A stretch of 64,000 nt of DNA from the NCBI GenBank assembly GCA_902806595.1, contig CADCXC010000038.1:2294001-2358000 (forward strand). The letters run 5' to 3'. The stretch comes from Pyrenopolyporus hunteri (lineage: Eukaryota > Ascomycota > Sordariomycetes > Xylariales > Hypoxylaceae). Below the pieces are notes generated by a model. It ran no database searches, was not told the origin of the DNA, and saw only the letters and a list, made by a program, of their open reading frames with translations. Every line of letters starts with the position of its first letter. Within the stretch, counting starts at the first letter, position 1. Position numbers and translations under genes: made by a program. Below are positions 21,443 through 34,546 of this stretch, piece by piece.

Positions 21443-23998
21443 GTCGTCTGGGCCGGGATGTATCCAACTCCTGGAAAGCGGTACCAAACTAAGCTGGGCC
21501 TGTAGAGATTATAGCTGGTTAACCTGAATGCGCGGGGGTGAGGGCTTGTGTGAAGCCCGTTACTCAGAATATATAGGTAGCTTCGGGGAAATTCGAGGAA
21601 TAAGAACTGGGACGACCGCGACGACGCGACGACGCGACGACAGCGTTTACGGAATAAGCGATAGGCCGCCTCCTTGCTTGGCTTTGGGTTATAAGAGATA
21701 TGCTAAGTGTCAATGCTAGGAAGGAAACCGAAGGTGAAACGGGAGGACAAGAAATATACCTGCCTATCAAAAGGACCAAGGCTTTAGACCGCGGGAGCTT
21801 ATATTACTAATAATATACGGCGACTATACCTACTCATCTTGAAGCCATTTTAGCCTAGAGAAAGGAAGGGTAGTCCGCAAGGGACATGTTTTGATGCGCC
21901 TGGAATCGCTGGATATCGGGCTGGTCAATGGTGATCGGGAAATTGTAGTTTCTCGATATGTATATTATGCTCAAAGGGGAAACGGGTAGAAGCAGGAGAG
22001 AAGCTCGGCTTGTTACACCATCTAGCGTAGTTTATAGTAAAACCGGTCTATAGATTGACTACCTACCTACCTGTTATGCTTCTCTAACCTAGGTAGCATC
22101 GATTAATTTCTACAAACGACCCTAGTGGCGCTTAGAAAGTCTTTAACACTTACAAGTGATACGAAATATCCTCGCCACTATGAAAGTACCTATAGAGGGT
22201 GGTTACCTAGCGTATGGCTTTAGCCAGTTTCGCCCGACCGAGACATAAGAGTTAACCATCCCATGATGATCTTAGCATAGACTACCGGCATGTCACACCG
22301 AAACCATTGGCCGCCTACTTTGTGATGGCCATGTCTAATTGCCGTTTTTTGATTTCCATGTCTGATGGGCGTGTGTGATGGGTATCTGTCTACGATGGGA
22401 TGCGTCCAAGATGCTCACGACGCGTTAACCTGGTGGGCCGAACACGCTAAACTCCGTCTTCGTGTAATGCTTGACGTTCAATGAAAGTTGGTAAGGACGT
22501 ATCTAGATACTCGCACATAGCTGGGGCATCATACAGCCTATCAGATTGGCCTCAAGCCCCTGAACTCGCGCTACACTAGGCTTACCGACGACACAAAGCA
22601 GGCGCACGACGTATGGGTGCTGCTGAACCCGTGACCAGGATGATTGAATCCTATAAATCGTACGCTATCAGCCGAGTCACTTCGCATACTTGGATTAAGC
22701 TCATATGTCCGATATCAAAGGGCGAGTTTCATAGGTATTGCCTCTTAAGCCCCCAAACTTACCTAACCAATTTGCTATCCATTCTTGATTTTATACGGGA
22801 TGCCACATACCTAGCGCTATATACCGAAGGACCTACTTACCATGGTGATTGAGCACCGGTGCTGTATGGTACACCGCATTGTTAATAGGTGGCAGACATG
22901 TTTTAGTATGCCGCTCGGGGTCAATCATGTGGCTTGGGTACATACGCCTCCCACTTGATCAAGACCGTCGGAATGATTCTGATTTTCTATGGAAGTAGGC
23001 CTGTGGCTGCGTCAGCCCGCGGTGGTATCCTACTTTAGAGCCGAACCATGTCTTCTGCCCGAGGATCTTGGATTCCTGAAGAGATCGGTAATCGATATTT
23101 GTTTAGGGTTATGGGAGCGTGGGAAACGCGGCGAAAGTGCAAATGTTGATGCTGGTTGATGCTGGTTGATGCTGGTTAGTTGAGCCACGTCACTTCTACG
23201 GGGGAAAGAGGAGCCGGACGCTCTTCAGAGAAGACTTAGAATGTTTGAGATCTAAAGTAGGTAGATGTGATTTCAATCATTGGCCGACGATGTCGCTGCT
23301 TCCTACTATTACGTTATTTGAGGCGTCGGTCGCCGGATAACTTAGGATTGTTAAAAGGCTAGCTTAACTTGGTCTATGGATATTTGCTTTAAATACGATG
23401 CCTAGGTATATCGTGATTTATCATAGACCCCTGAAATAACCCCCTATTTACTTCGCTAGGTGGTTTCTCTTTAGAACATAAGTACCTAGACGAACTAGAG
23501 AATATGTGTGATCCTAACGAAAGACTAAAATCATGTCCATGGTCGGGTGTCCTACCTTCAAGCGTAACGAGCTGCATCGGAGGGGGAAAAGTCTCGGTGC
23601 TTTAGGTGGTAGCCATTCGAAGAGACAATGGTCTTGCTTAGTGTGAAATTTCGTCAGATTTGCCTATTACGGGGGCTCCGGGCTTTTACTCGAGACAAGC
23701 ACATCAAGTGACGTAAGAGTAGTAAGGTCGTTCTTACGCCTCTCTCGTCCCGACACAATATCCTGCTAATTCTATATGGCTTGCAGGCACAGTGGGGCGT
23801 TCTTCGTTGAGCATTTGGCGACGCTTTGAGTTAGCCTATAGCTAAACGAGTGGCTGCTGAAGGGTTCGGCGGAAAAAAAAGGGGGAGGGGGGAATAGGAA
23901 AAAGAAACGAGATAAGGACGAGGGCTACTGATTCCAAGGCCCTCCACAGACCTTACTTCGCAACTTTTCGGATGGTGATATTACCTAATTGGAAACAT
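21443..23998. other. 2.5-kb gene-poor spacer
   Basis: No supported CDS is seen; the open frames at 22613-22852 and 23389-23577 show no family resemblance. A GTTGATGCTG triplication lies at 23145-23174. The bZIP promoter and the PDX3 3' UTR must be here; an unannotated non-coding RNA cannot be excluded. Confidence 0.45.
23145..23174. repeat. GTTGATGCTG x3 tandem repeat
   Basis: Three perfect head-to-tail copies of a 10-bp unit. Confidence 0.9.
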
Positions 23999-24760
23999 CT
24001 ACGGGCTAAGCCTCTCGAGAGTCCATTCCTGCACGCCTGCCTCCTCGAGCGGTTTTCTGTCGTAAACGAAGCGGTCATGCAGTCGATTCTGCCGACCTTG
24101 CCAGAATTCCACGGATTCAGGTATTATCCTTAAGCCGCCCCAGAAATCAGGTACTGGAATGTGCTCTTCGCCCTCAAATCGCCTCTCGGTCTCTTTAACC
24201 CACTCATCAAGTACTTTTCGTCCATCGTCTCCCTCCTCGGCGGCGTCCCCTTCGACCGGCCTCAAGACCTGGCTCTGGCGGCTTGACCAAGCACCAATTC
24301 GGCTGCCGCGAACCCTCGTGTCGAAATACTTCTGGCTCTCTTCACGCGTGAGCCTGCTTGCCCGACCCTCCACTCGAACCTGTCGCTCGAGGTTCTCCCA
24401 CCAGAAGGTAAGACTGGCCCACGGGTTTGTGGCGAGGTCCTGGGCTTTCTTGCTGGTACCGAAGTTGCTATAAATGACGAAGCCTAGAGCATCTAGCTCC
24501 TTTAGATACACCATACGGGAGGACACGCGGCCGGAGGGGAGAGACGCAGTAGATAGGCAGCATGTCTCAGGATGGGCGACTAGGCCTGACCGCTGCGCGG
24601 CGGCGAACCATTTATGAAATTGGACAATGGGCGACTCCGGGTCGAGGTCAGAGCGGGTCAGCACACCCCTTGTAAACTGCTCTGCCTGCCCGTGGGCTTC
24701 TTTGCCGGCCGGCGCGACTGAGCCGGATTCATTATCAGTATTGATCTCACCAGTCATCAT
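23999..24760 (-). CDS. PDX3: Pyridoxamine 5'-phosphate oxidase
   Basis: A single exon of 253 aa. The enzyme oxidises pyridoxine or pyridoxamine 5'-phosphate to pyridoxal 5'-phosphate using FMN and oxygen (vitamin B6 salvage, cytosolic). FMN and substrate motifs are all present: RMVYLK (82-87), SKKA (103-106), RQVRVEG (126-132), YFDTR...GAWSSRQS (145-163), FWQGRQNRLHDR (219-230) and the canonical C-terminal RLSP. Length is standard for the fungal family (about 230-260 aa). Two consecutive ATGs begin the frame; the upstream one is used here. The next gene to the right is a tRNA. Confidence 0.95.
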   Translation of the reverse strand: MMTGEINTDNESGSVAPAGKEAHGQAEQFTRGVLTRSDLDPESPIVQFHKWFAAAQRSGLVAHPETCCLSTASLPSGRVSSRMVYLKELDALGFVIYSNFGTSKKAQDLATNPWASLTFWWENLERQVRVEGRASRLTREESQKYFDTRVRGSRIGAWSSRQSQVLRPVEGDAAEEGDDGRKVLDEWVKETERRFEGEEHIPVPDFWGGLRIIPESVEFWQGRQNRLHDRFVYDRKPLEEAGVQEWTLERLSP

Positions 24761-25402
24761 TCCAAGTCGGGTAAGTCAGCGCGACGTAACTTACAGATAA
24801 GTTTACTATCCACACTCGCAGAATGTAGAGCCATTCTACCCGTATTTAGCGCGAGCCGCGAGAGAACCGAGGGCATGAAAGCCGCAATGTCTTGACGTTG
24901 GAATAGGGACGGGCCGGTAGCAGTAAGTAGGTACACATACCTAGGTAGGCGGGTAAGTATATTTATACGTTGGGCATGAGATGTCGAATTATGAGAGGAG
25001 AGCCACGTTGCTCATATTCGAGATATTAATATCATAGGTAGGTGCTGAACCGTACGACGACCTGCCGAGATCGTCTGAGAGAAACGGGAACTTAGCGCGC
25101 ACGCAGTTTGTAGGCACATGTACCCGTTCTATGGGGTACGTAGATACCTAGGTAGACATCTACCATGTATAAAATAAGGTACATAGGTACCTGGGTAGGT
25201 GCGAATAACTATACCTAAGTCAAGACGTCACTAAACTTACCTATATACCTAGTCATTGGTGCCTGGATAGCTGGGTACTTTCTTCGATCTTACGAGGCCT
25301 ACGTAGCTAGAATAAATAGAATAAAAAAGTGTTACGTATGCGCCGTCTCTTACGATAGGACTAGGCACAGTAGCTACTATCCAAAAAGTAACAATTCAAC
25401 GT
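24761..25402. other. PDX3 upstream region with TAGGTA repeats
   Basis: No gene is seen. Scattered TACCTAGGTA-type motifs occur at about 24938-24960 and 25139-25250. Confidence 0.5.
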
Positions 25403-25474
25403 AGGTCTCCCTGGGAATCGAACCCAGATTGGCGGAATCAGAATCCGCAGTGCTAGCCATTACACCAGGAAACC
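25403..25474 (-). tRNA. tRNA-Gln(CTG)
   Basis: Read on the minus strand, the acceptor GGTTTCC pairs with GGAGACC. The anticodon stem GCGGA/TCCGC encloses TTCTGAT, giving anticodon CTG. A-box (TGGCTAGCACT) and B-box (GGTTCGATTCC) are intact. No intron is present; length is 72 nt without CCA. Confidence 0.95.
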
Positions 25475-25874
25475 TTGATACTGAAAAATTTCTCAAGAAG
25501 GCTTATATACCAAGCACCCGTAGTGGGGTAGCTCCGCCGAGAATGATACACGAAACGTTCGTACTATGTATATGCTAGGTACTGTACCTGGCAAGGTACC
25601 TACATACATATGTAGTAGGTACCTAAGGTACCTTATGTGGCACTGCAGAGAATTTTACCGGGGACCTATATACGTAATGTACAGTGGAGGGGTTACCTGC
25701 GTTATCCTACTTATGGCGCTACTCGATAACAAAAATCTTAGTGGGGAAGTCCTCCCTCCTAGATTCTGGGAATTTTTATTCAGCCATTCTTTTCCGTTGT
25801 CTTCCAATTCCGAATTTACGCAATATTCAGGGCACCTAATCGCGAGCATCGAGAGACCGCACATTTGATTCGCC
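25475..25874. other. Spacer between tRNA-Gln and LIA1
   Basis: LIA1 promoter region with several TACCTAAGGTA-like motifs around 25580-25635. The open frame 25566-25868 looks like chance. Confidence 0.45.
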
Positions 25875-26930
25875 ATGTCGTCCGATGCAGATACCTCCGC
25901 AACGATCGCGAGCCTTCGCGAGTCCCTCTGCTCCGAAGCTACCCCGCTACCCGTCCGATTCCGCGCTCTCTTCTCCCTCAAACATCTTGCGCGACACGAG
26001 ACCGGCGACCGAGCGCTCGGAGCTATCGACGCTATCGCAGCCGCCTTCACATCCCCGTCCGCGCTCCTCAAGCATGAGTTGGCTTATTGTCTCGGCCAGT
26101 CGGCGAACCTGGCGGCTGTTCCCTACCTTCAAAACGTTCTAGCAGATCTACAGGAAGATCCTATGTGCCGACACGAGGCCGCAGAGGCCCTGGGTGCTCT
26201 CGGCGATCCCGGAAACCTGGAAATCTTGCGTAAGTTCCGCGATCGCGAGGGAGAAGACGTTGCCGTCAAGGAGACTTGCGAGATCGCGATCGACCGGATT
26301 GAATGGGAGAATTCGGAACAGCGAAAAATAGAGAAGCTTCACCAGAGGTATGCATAGCTGTTGGCCCCAGAACCTAGTGGATGGCGCAAGAATCATACGT
26401 CCTAACTACGAGAAAACAGCGATTTCGCTTCGGTTGACCCGGCTCCTCCGATGCCTGACTCCACACAGACGGTCGCAGACCTAGAGAAGTCCATGATGGA
26501 TGCGACCAAGCCTCTTTTCCTTAGATACCGCGCTATGTTCGCTCTCCGCGATCTCGCATCACCGCCCGACCTCCCAACAGCAGTTCCCGCTATTCATGCC
26601 TTAGCTAAGGGTTTCGCGGACCCGTCAGCTCTCTTCCGCCACGAGATTGCTTTTGTCTTCGGCCAGCTATCTCATCCAGCTTCGATCCCGGCCCTCACTT
26701 CGGCGTTGAGCAACCTTGAAGAAGCTAGTATGGTACGACACGAAGCGGCGGAGGCACTCGGAAGTCTCGGCGAGGAAGAAGGCGTCGAGGAAACGCTGAA
26801 GCGATTCCTCCATGACAAAGAGAAGGTGGTGCGTGAGAGCGTCATCGTTGCCTTGGATATGGCCGACTATGAGCAGTCAAACCAGGCGGAATATGCACTC
26901 ATTCCGGAGGCGCCGAAGGTGGTAGCATAG
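25875..26930 (+). CDS. LIA1: Deoxyhypusine hydroxylase
   Basis: Two exons, 25875-26347 and 26420-26930, encode 327 aa (yeast Lia1 has 325). The 72-nt intron has a CTAAC branch site and CAG acceptor. The protein is two similar HEAT-repeat halves. Each half carries two His-Glu pairs: H67E68 and H100E101 in the first, H232E233 and H265E266 in the second. These four pairs bind the di-iron centre. The enzyme hydroxylates deoxyhypusine on eIF5A to hypusine. All metal ligands are intact, so the protein should be active. It is convergent with RPA12, with 141 bp between stop codons. Confidence 0.96.
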
Positions 26931-27071
26931 AAGGTTATTTAGATTGGCGTTGCGTTCGGGTCGGCTAGGGGGGATACCAAAAAGGATACGCATGGCTTTA
27001 TTTCACGACCTGCTCCTGGGTTCACCATTACAAGATAAATTTACGGAGCGGTACTTTCTATCGGGAGAATC

Positions 27072-27576
27072 TCAATTGTTGTTGTTCCATCTATCCCGGG
27101 TATTTTGGTTAGCCACGCTCAATTGCTGCAATGGGGAGAAGGACGTACTTGTGACCACATTCGCAAGTGTAGAAAATAGTGCTCCCCTCATCGGCGCTAC
27201 GTAGTTGCACTGCCGAATATCTAACTTCGGTTCGCCCACACTTCTCACAGGTCTCGTTTACGGTAGCTTCCGTTTGGACCTTGTGCCGTTCGACCGATTG
27301 TACGATGGAGAGTTTTTGTCGGAGCAACGAAGGGAAATCCGAGGGTTTGCTTTGGGTGACGATCATCTTCGATGCTGTATCTGCGGGGACATCATATTAG
27401 AGAACGCCATCGATTGGTATAGAAATCGAGGAAGTACGGGTTGACGCTGGCAATTACCAACCTCTGTTCTCGGCGCCGCAACATTCGCAGTGTAGAATGT
27501 TTTTGACGTTACCCTTGGACGCAGGGAGCAGGTTCCCACAATCGGTACAGAAAACTAAAGAGCCAATTGCCGCCAT
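27072..27576 (-). CDS. RPA12: RNA polymerase I subunit Rpa12 (A12.2)
   Basis: Three exons: 27576-27462, 27380-27149 and 27090-27072 (121 aa; introns 81 and 58 nt). The last exon encodes only six residues and would be easy to miss; it restores the family ending CGHKW. The N-terminal zinc ribbon has C10, C13, C30 and C33 (LVFCTDCGNLLPASKG, HCECCGAEN). The C-terminal TFIIS-like ribbon has C83, C86, C111 and C113 and the hairpin QLRSADE with the catalytic Asp-Glu pair used for RNA cleavage. Rpa12 supports Pol I transcript cleavage and rDNA transcription termination. The first donor is GTTGGT, unusual but needed to keep frame. Confidence 0.93.
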
Positions 27577-28415
27577 TGTAGATGCTGTATGGGATGGGAC
27601 GACTATTTCATGGCATGTAGGTAAGTGAGGTAGGCAATCGGAAGAGGAAAACTAATGCAAGTTTCGCCCAGGCTGTGTCGCATTCCATAGGTGTAGGTAC
27701 TGGATGATTGTAATGTTCGCGGCAGACTCCCGAGTCGAGAAGACTTTACGTAGAACAAATTTATAACTTATCGATAAGGATATTGAAAATTTAATGCTAC
27801 CTACTGGAGGTACACCTGACAGTAAGTACCCCAACCATTCAGGTACATGTATCCATGTGGGTCCCTGTACAAGTACATGTACAATACAACCTGTGCATGT
27901 AAGGATCCATTGAAACCTACCAAGAACACATGTAGGCAGGTACGTAGGTGTACGGACACACAAATGGAAGGTCAAGTTATACCTACCACATATGCGATAA
28001 GAGAAGGTACCTGACGGCTTGGATACCAGGTAGTACCTCGTCGACGGATCAATCGGATTACCTAAAGTTGCCCAGGAGTCGCGCGAGGCTGCGGCTATCA
28101 GGCTGTTCGCTCGCGTTCAGCATTTCAGCATTTTTGGATCTCCAATCCCCATCAACTTTCTGTCACATCTACACCCTAAACTCCGCTCAAGTCTCCTTGC
28201 TAACACGCCAGCTCCCGGAGCTGCAGTCCATGGTCCATTCCGCCGTGTAGGACTACGCATGGCACGATTCGCGATCTCGCTTAATGCTTTACGGAGAAGG
28301 TGACCGACTGCAATGAGGCAAATGAGGTAGACCGCAATATCGACTTTCATTGTAGCGGGAATCCGAGTAGTTGGATCGCCGGGGATAGTGCCAGTAAAGC
28401 GTCGGCCGAGTTACC
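27577..28415. other. Divergent RPA12/SCC2 promoter region
   Basis: No coding feature is recognised. It contains several ACATGTAC/TACCTAC-type short motifs (27800-28040). Confidence 0.45.
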
Positions 28416-31400
28416 ATGGCGAACACGCAACCTCGCGGCCAGAACGGCATCGCGCCTCGCCCCGACCATCAGCAAGTCTATCCGCAGCCCGACCTCGGTG
28501 CGCATCACCAACAACACCAACAACACCAACACCAACTACAGCAGCAACAGCAGCAGCAGCAACAGAATGGCGCGAGACCCTTCACGCTGAACGAGGCGCT
28601 TCCCTATACTCCCTTCACCTCGGTCTTTCCGTTTGAGCCAGGTGAGTTTGAACCTTGTTGAAATTGCTCCTTCCTCGCTCTCCCGTTGCTGCTGCACTTT
28701 TTCACATTCTGGGATGTTGAGTTCTTTCCGTCCTCCCCGTCCTTCCCGTCCTCCTAAACTCCTCGCTCACGCTTGCTACGTTCCCTTCACTCCCTTCACT
28801 CTCTTCACTTCCTACACTGTTCACGCCCCATCACACTGATCACACATTCTCGCACACCTTCATCCTTTGCGTAACTTAAATCTAACCGTAACTCAAATCT
28901 CCTCTAGATATCATTAGCAATCCAACAATCGGCTCCGGCCCTTTCGCGCCTTCGCTTGCCCACCTCGTTTCCAGAGAAGATTACGATGTCTTAAATAGGG
29001 AAGCTGAGAATCCCAGTCACCCCAAACGTGTTGAGGGAAGCCTCGAGTTTGTGCAACACCTTCTCAAGGCAGATAAAATCACACAATTGTGAGCGCCTCC
29101 GTTGCTATTCGTTAGCTATGACAAGCCTGTGACTACTTGTCGCCAGCTAGTACTGACGAGAAACCATGATAGCCAGTTCAAGTTCGCGCCGAAAGCCGCC
29201 GCTCCAGGCAGGGGGCTATCCAAAAGCCTTACTGATGGCATGTCACCCTTTGCGAAGATGGTCTACGATAATACCGCCGTGTCTTTCCGCTGCTCCGCCA
29301 CCGAGAATCTGAACGCCTCGACGTCTAACGGTCACGGCACGTCACCTCGGGTACCTAAGAAGTCGTCACCCAAGGCGCGTAGACAGGAGACCCCCAAGAC
29401 CAAGCACAATCCCGCTGCTTCGAATGCGCAAGCGGTTGCTCTCAACAAGGCTCGGATCGAGATTCACTTGCCTACACGGAAAGAACTCGATGTCGCTGCG
29501 TCTATGTACGGGCCAACAAGACGCCCCCCTCCCTCCCCGTCGCCGGCGGCACAGGTCCAATCTCAGACGGTCTCGCTTGCGGACTTGATGGTTACGCCAA
29601 GTTTACCTACTCTCCCGGCCTCACATGTCCCACAAGTGCCTACCCCACCAATAAACCAGGTGCAACCCGAAATACCGCAAGCTACACAGGCTACCACACA
29701 CAAAACAGAGACGCCAGACGCCCCTGACGGACGGTCTAATATAGTAGGCCACAACATACCTGCATCATCTTCGGCCCCTCCCAGGCAAACTAGCATTAGG
29801 ATCGAAATACCTGCGGCAAATATTAATAAGGATGAGTTCGCCGTGGTTCCTGATTCACCTGATCCTCCAAACCACCTGTCCGTTAAGAGAAAACACCCAT
29901 CTCATGATGAATTTGAAGATACCCTCGGTGGGGAGCTTAACCAACGCGAACTCGCTAATGCTGCGTTTGCGGATTTGCGCAGGTGCTTCCAAGAAATTTT
30001 CATTGCCGAAGATAACCTATCGAATCAGCATGGCGTCGCGTCACATCTGGTCATATTGACAAATGAGCAGGAACCTACTATGACGATAGCTGCACATGAC
30101 AAAGCTCAAAGACATATAAATAGAGCTATAGACCTTGGGTGTTTTCGCCAAGCGCCTTTAAATGATCTTCTACGAATCCAAAGATTAAGCGAGGCTTCTT
30201 TGAAGCACGCTGATGCGCTCGAGTTTAAATTGGATGAGACGTGGGGCGAAACCGAAGTTGGATTTTGGATCCAACAGCTTCATGAAATCGAGATGGGTCT
30301 TAAGGCCGCTCGCACATCGTTCCGCATCATGTGCGGCGGTCGGGAGGAAAAGCAGCTATACTCCGAAGACTCGATCCAACAGGGTCTTAATCTCTTTAGA
30401 AACGTCATAGGGGACATTATCATCCCCACGGCCGAGTTACGAGGCACCGGTCCTACCGGTAACTTATTTCGTCTTCTGGCGACGCATAAGAAGGTTATTG
30501 GCACTTTATTCACTACCTGCCAGAAAGTCTTCTCCCTGATGTCGGATCTGATAGCCAGCATCGACCTCTCCGAAACCGTCGTGCATACCCTAGAGTTCGT
30601 AGCGTCACGCCTCATTTTTGTTGAGAATGCACATACGGAGAAAGACTCGGTCGTCGGCGTCCAGAAATTTGATGCGCTTCGCTTGGTGGCTATGAATGTA
30701 CTATCGCAGATATTTTTGATGAATCCCCCCCAAAGAGAAGGCATCTTTAATGAAATTCTAACGTCTCTTGAAAAGCTGCCTATAGGCAAACAGAGTGCGA
30801 GGCAGTTTAAGCTTTCAGAAGGGAAAAGTATACAGCCCGTCTCAGCACTGATTATGCGACTGATTCAGGCAAGCGCCGGAAAAGTTGATGATCGTAAGGA
30901 AAGGCTTCGCGGACGGATGATGCAATCTATAGCAGAAGACGATGGAGATGGCGACCCCCTCTCTTCCGCTAACGGTATCAATGGAAAGATGGAGACTACA
31001 TACACAATTAGGACCGAGGCGTCCGCTGCGATTCAACACTCAACAGCCGTCCAGGAGCTACAGGCTCTTGCAAAGTCCCTTGCTGATGGCGCTTACCGCA
31101 ACGCCACGTATGTTGTCAATTTCATAGTGAAACGGGCGCTGAAGTCGACGAAGTCTGGAGATACTCCGTACCGAAACTTGCTGGATCTATTCATCGAAGA
31201 TTTCACCACTTGTCTGGATTCTCCGGATTGGCCTGCAGCAGAGCTTTTACTTCGACTCACGATGTACATGATGTTTCAGCAAGTAGACGGCGACAAAAAT
31301 GCTGCGCCAGCAAGGAACATGGCCTTAGAACTCCTTGGTGTTATGGCCGCGGCTATCTCGAGATTGCGATCCCACGTTAGGAAGACGGCTACTAATTTCG

Positions 31401-34400
31401 AGGGAAGCGACTCGGACGAACTCGGCAGATGGCTTGCCGATCTGACCCTTAACGTCCTGGAAGGCAACAAGTCGATGGAAAAGGCCGTCAGCTGGCTAGG
31501 ACCGTATCGTGTCGTTCTAGAGTACCTGCAAGACCGTCTGGGCGACGACCCCTACCTGAAAGGAGCTATCTCATACCTAATAACAGATTGGGGATCGCAA
31601 GTTAGCCTAGGATATGACTCTGTGGAAAGCGAAGATTCTGAGGAACGGGACTCCGAGTTTGGAAGGATCGCTTTTCGCCTTCGCAATATGATTGAGGATC
31701 CGAAATGGCTCTCCCGAGAATATAGCTTCAAATCGGTGGTACCTAATCATGCGAAGCTTTCTCACTCGATCATCCTACTCAGATCAAGTTTTTGTGCGTC
31801 GTTCAAGAACATTCTTAACATACTCATGGGATCTATGACTACGGACCAAGCAACTGTGCGTAGCCGCAGTCTCAAGAGTATCAATCTGGTCCTCGACACA
31901 GACCCGACCATTCTCGATGGTGACAGTGTTTTCATTCAGCTCATCCTCCAGTGTTCCAACGATTCCTCTCCTCAGGTACGCGACTCGGCCTTGGGCCTTA
32001 TCGGGAAGTGCATGAACATGCGCCCGAGGCTGGAGGAAAAGATGACTCCTACGGTAATACAAAGATTCATTGATTCGGGAATAGGTGTGCGAAAACGAGC
32101 AATGAAGCTAGCGAAAGATATTTACCTAGGCAATGACAGCAAGGCGGTTCGGAGCACCATCGCAAACGGATTGCTACATCGTACGCAGGATCCAGACGAG
32201 GGTGTGCGAGAGCTCGCGAGGCAAATGATAGAAGAGATCTGGATCTCGCCGTTCTATAAGGAGGACGATTCAGTCGCCTTCAGACAATCTCTCACGGACC
32301 ACGTCGCTCTCATGGTCCAGACTGTCAAGCATGGAAACACAGCTCTCGTTCTCGATAAAGTCTTCCAGACAATACTCTCTCCCGACTCTAAATTCGCCGA
32401 GGCCAACTCCCGAGTTTGCACGAAGTTGGTTGCAAATTTGGTAGATTTAATCGGCAGCCCCGAGTCTGATGACCCGTCAGTTCCATCCAGCAGAGACGCT
32501 TTTCAGGTACTCATGATATTCGCGAAAGCAGACCCTAAGCTATTCACCTTCGAGCAAATCCGACAGTTAGAACCTCATATTGCCAGTGTCAGTACGAGTG
32601 AGGACTTAACTGTTTCGAGAGCTGTCGTCGTTATATATCGCCGGGTTCTACCACAGGTATCTAGCGTACATTCAAAGTTCCTTTCTGATGTTCGCAAGGT
32701 TCTTATGCCTGCCACCTCCAAAGTCACAAGAGCGCTCCTCGACGACGTTGTGGCCTGCATCTGGATCATTAGTGGACTCCTTCAGACGTCGGAACCTCTT
32801 GCGCGCCTCCTTCTATCTTGTCTCAAAGGCATCCAACTGATGAGTGGAAGGAGCCAACTTGACCGAACGAAGATCAGGCAGTTTGATCGATATTCCCTTA
32901 TCGTTGGGATGATTGGTAAACATTGCAACCTTGACAGCCATGAAGAGCGATTCAAGTCTGAACCGAATCTACCAAAGTGGAAGGGCTCTGTGTCGAAACT
33001 CATGGTAGACGTTCTGGTCCCTTTCGCAAACCCCTCCCAGCCGACGGAAGTGCGACGACCAGCATTAGATGCTATAGGGCTGATCTGTCAATCTAATCCC
33101 AGGAACTACGTGGCTGCCAACGTCTATACGACGTTCCAGCAAGCTTTTGATGAGCGTGTGCCGATTTTAGAGTCGATGATTCTGCGATCTTTCAAGGAAT
33201 TTCTCTTGGTAGAAGAGCAACGATCCGAGCAAGCGGCATCATCAGCGGCCGCCGGTAAGGAATCAGCCAAGAAGGACTTGAAGGTCATGGGCAGCACTAG
33301 CTTTGACGATGTGGCGAGCGCAACCACACAGCGATTCCTTAAAGACATTACTCGCATTACTCTGGCAAGTTGCGACGATCATGCTTTCCTGGCTATGGAG
33401 GTGTTGGCAAGTATCAACCGACAAGGTCTAGTGCATCCCAAAGAGACGGGCGTCACGCTCATCACGCTGGAGACTTGCCCCGTGCCTAAAATTTCGGAGC
33501 TCGCATATCATGAGCATAGAGCACTGCACGAGAAGTATGAGAGCGTGCTCGAGAGGGAATATGCAAAAGCTGTGCATTCGGCCTTCCAATACCAACGTGA
33601 TGTCATTAAGGACTCTCGAGGCGCGACCGAAAATCCCTTTACCTCAAAACTCCATCTTCTTATCGAGGTCCTGAAAATTAGCAAATCTAAAAATCGCGTG
33701 AAATTCCTCGAGAAGCTTGTTGGGCAAATCGACTTTGATCCTGCAAAGCTCCCCGGCGATCAGGCAATATCCTCGCACGTCGAGTTCTCTCGTTTCATAG
33801 TAGAAAACATCGCTTTCTTCGAGTTTGTTACTGTCGGCGAGTTACAGGCTACAATCACTGCCATGGAGAAGATCGTAACCGGAACCGGGTCCGGTATTGC
33901 CCAGGCCATCGAATCAGAAATATTTCAGGTTCGCATGGATCCTACCTCTACGTCTCCCTCTCTGCAACTCGTTAACGGCGAGGAACAACCTACAATTTCC
34001 GCGCCTCCTCCTGTAGATCAACAACGGCTTTGTCAGTTAGCAGCCGGCTCGACCATACTTCTCATTCTTTGGGAGGCACGTACCTATCTACGCCGGTTGT
34101 ATGGGCTTAGTTCCAATCGGCGCGAGAACAGTAAGGCCAAGAGCGCCCCAAAAGACCTTACTAAAGCCCCGGTCAAGGTCCAGGGTGTTACCGGTGACAA
34201 AATCTGGGATGATATTTCTAGGCTTATGTCGGCTTTAGGCACACCAGAGCGCAGGATGGACCAATGCCGGGCTTTCGTGGAGCTCCTTAATGTGGACAGC
34301 GAAGTCAAAGTTCCGGACGACGAGGAGGAGTTTGACCTTGAAGGGGAGCCAACAACGCCAGACGCTGAAGGCGACGAAGATGCCGAGCCTGACCCTCGCG

Positions 34401-34546
34401 GCCGCAAGAGGAAAGCAGGGAGCGCTCCAGGTGGACGGAAGAAACGAGCGCGGTCTAACTCAAAGCCAAGACCCCGAGGTCGACCCAGAAAACAGAGCAT
34501 GGAAACCGTGGAACCGGATTTGGACGGCAGCATGGAATGGATCTAA
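28416..34546 (+). CDS. SCC2: Scc2/Mis4/NIPBL-type cohesin loader
   Basis: Three exons, 28416-28641, 28908-29088 and 29173-34546, encode 1926 aa. The introns are 266 and 84 nt. The first exon has a Gln/His-rich run (residues 19-50). Residues of roughly 75-330 are low-complexity with many SP/TP sites and contain the Scc4-binding N-terminus by family analogy. The rest is an all-helical HEAT-repeat protein of the Scc2 type (SQVRDSALGLIGKCMN-like repeats, LLDDVVACIWIISGLLQT, ARLLLSCLKGIQLMSG). The C-terminus is acidic then basic, with RKRKAG, KKRAR and an AT-hook-like RGRPRK about 20 residues from the end. Scc2 with Scc4 loads cohesin on chromatin and stimulates its ATPase. Size suits filamentous fungi. 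A T16 run (34575-34590) follows in the 3' flank. Confidence 0.92.

Noticed and set aside
22613..22852. 79-codon open frame in the bZIP-PDX3 spacer
   Set aside because: Non-conserved-looking sequence without splice context; consistent with chance.
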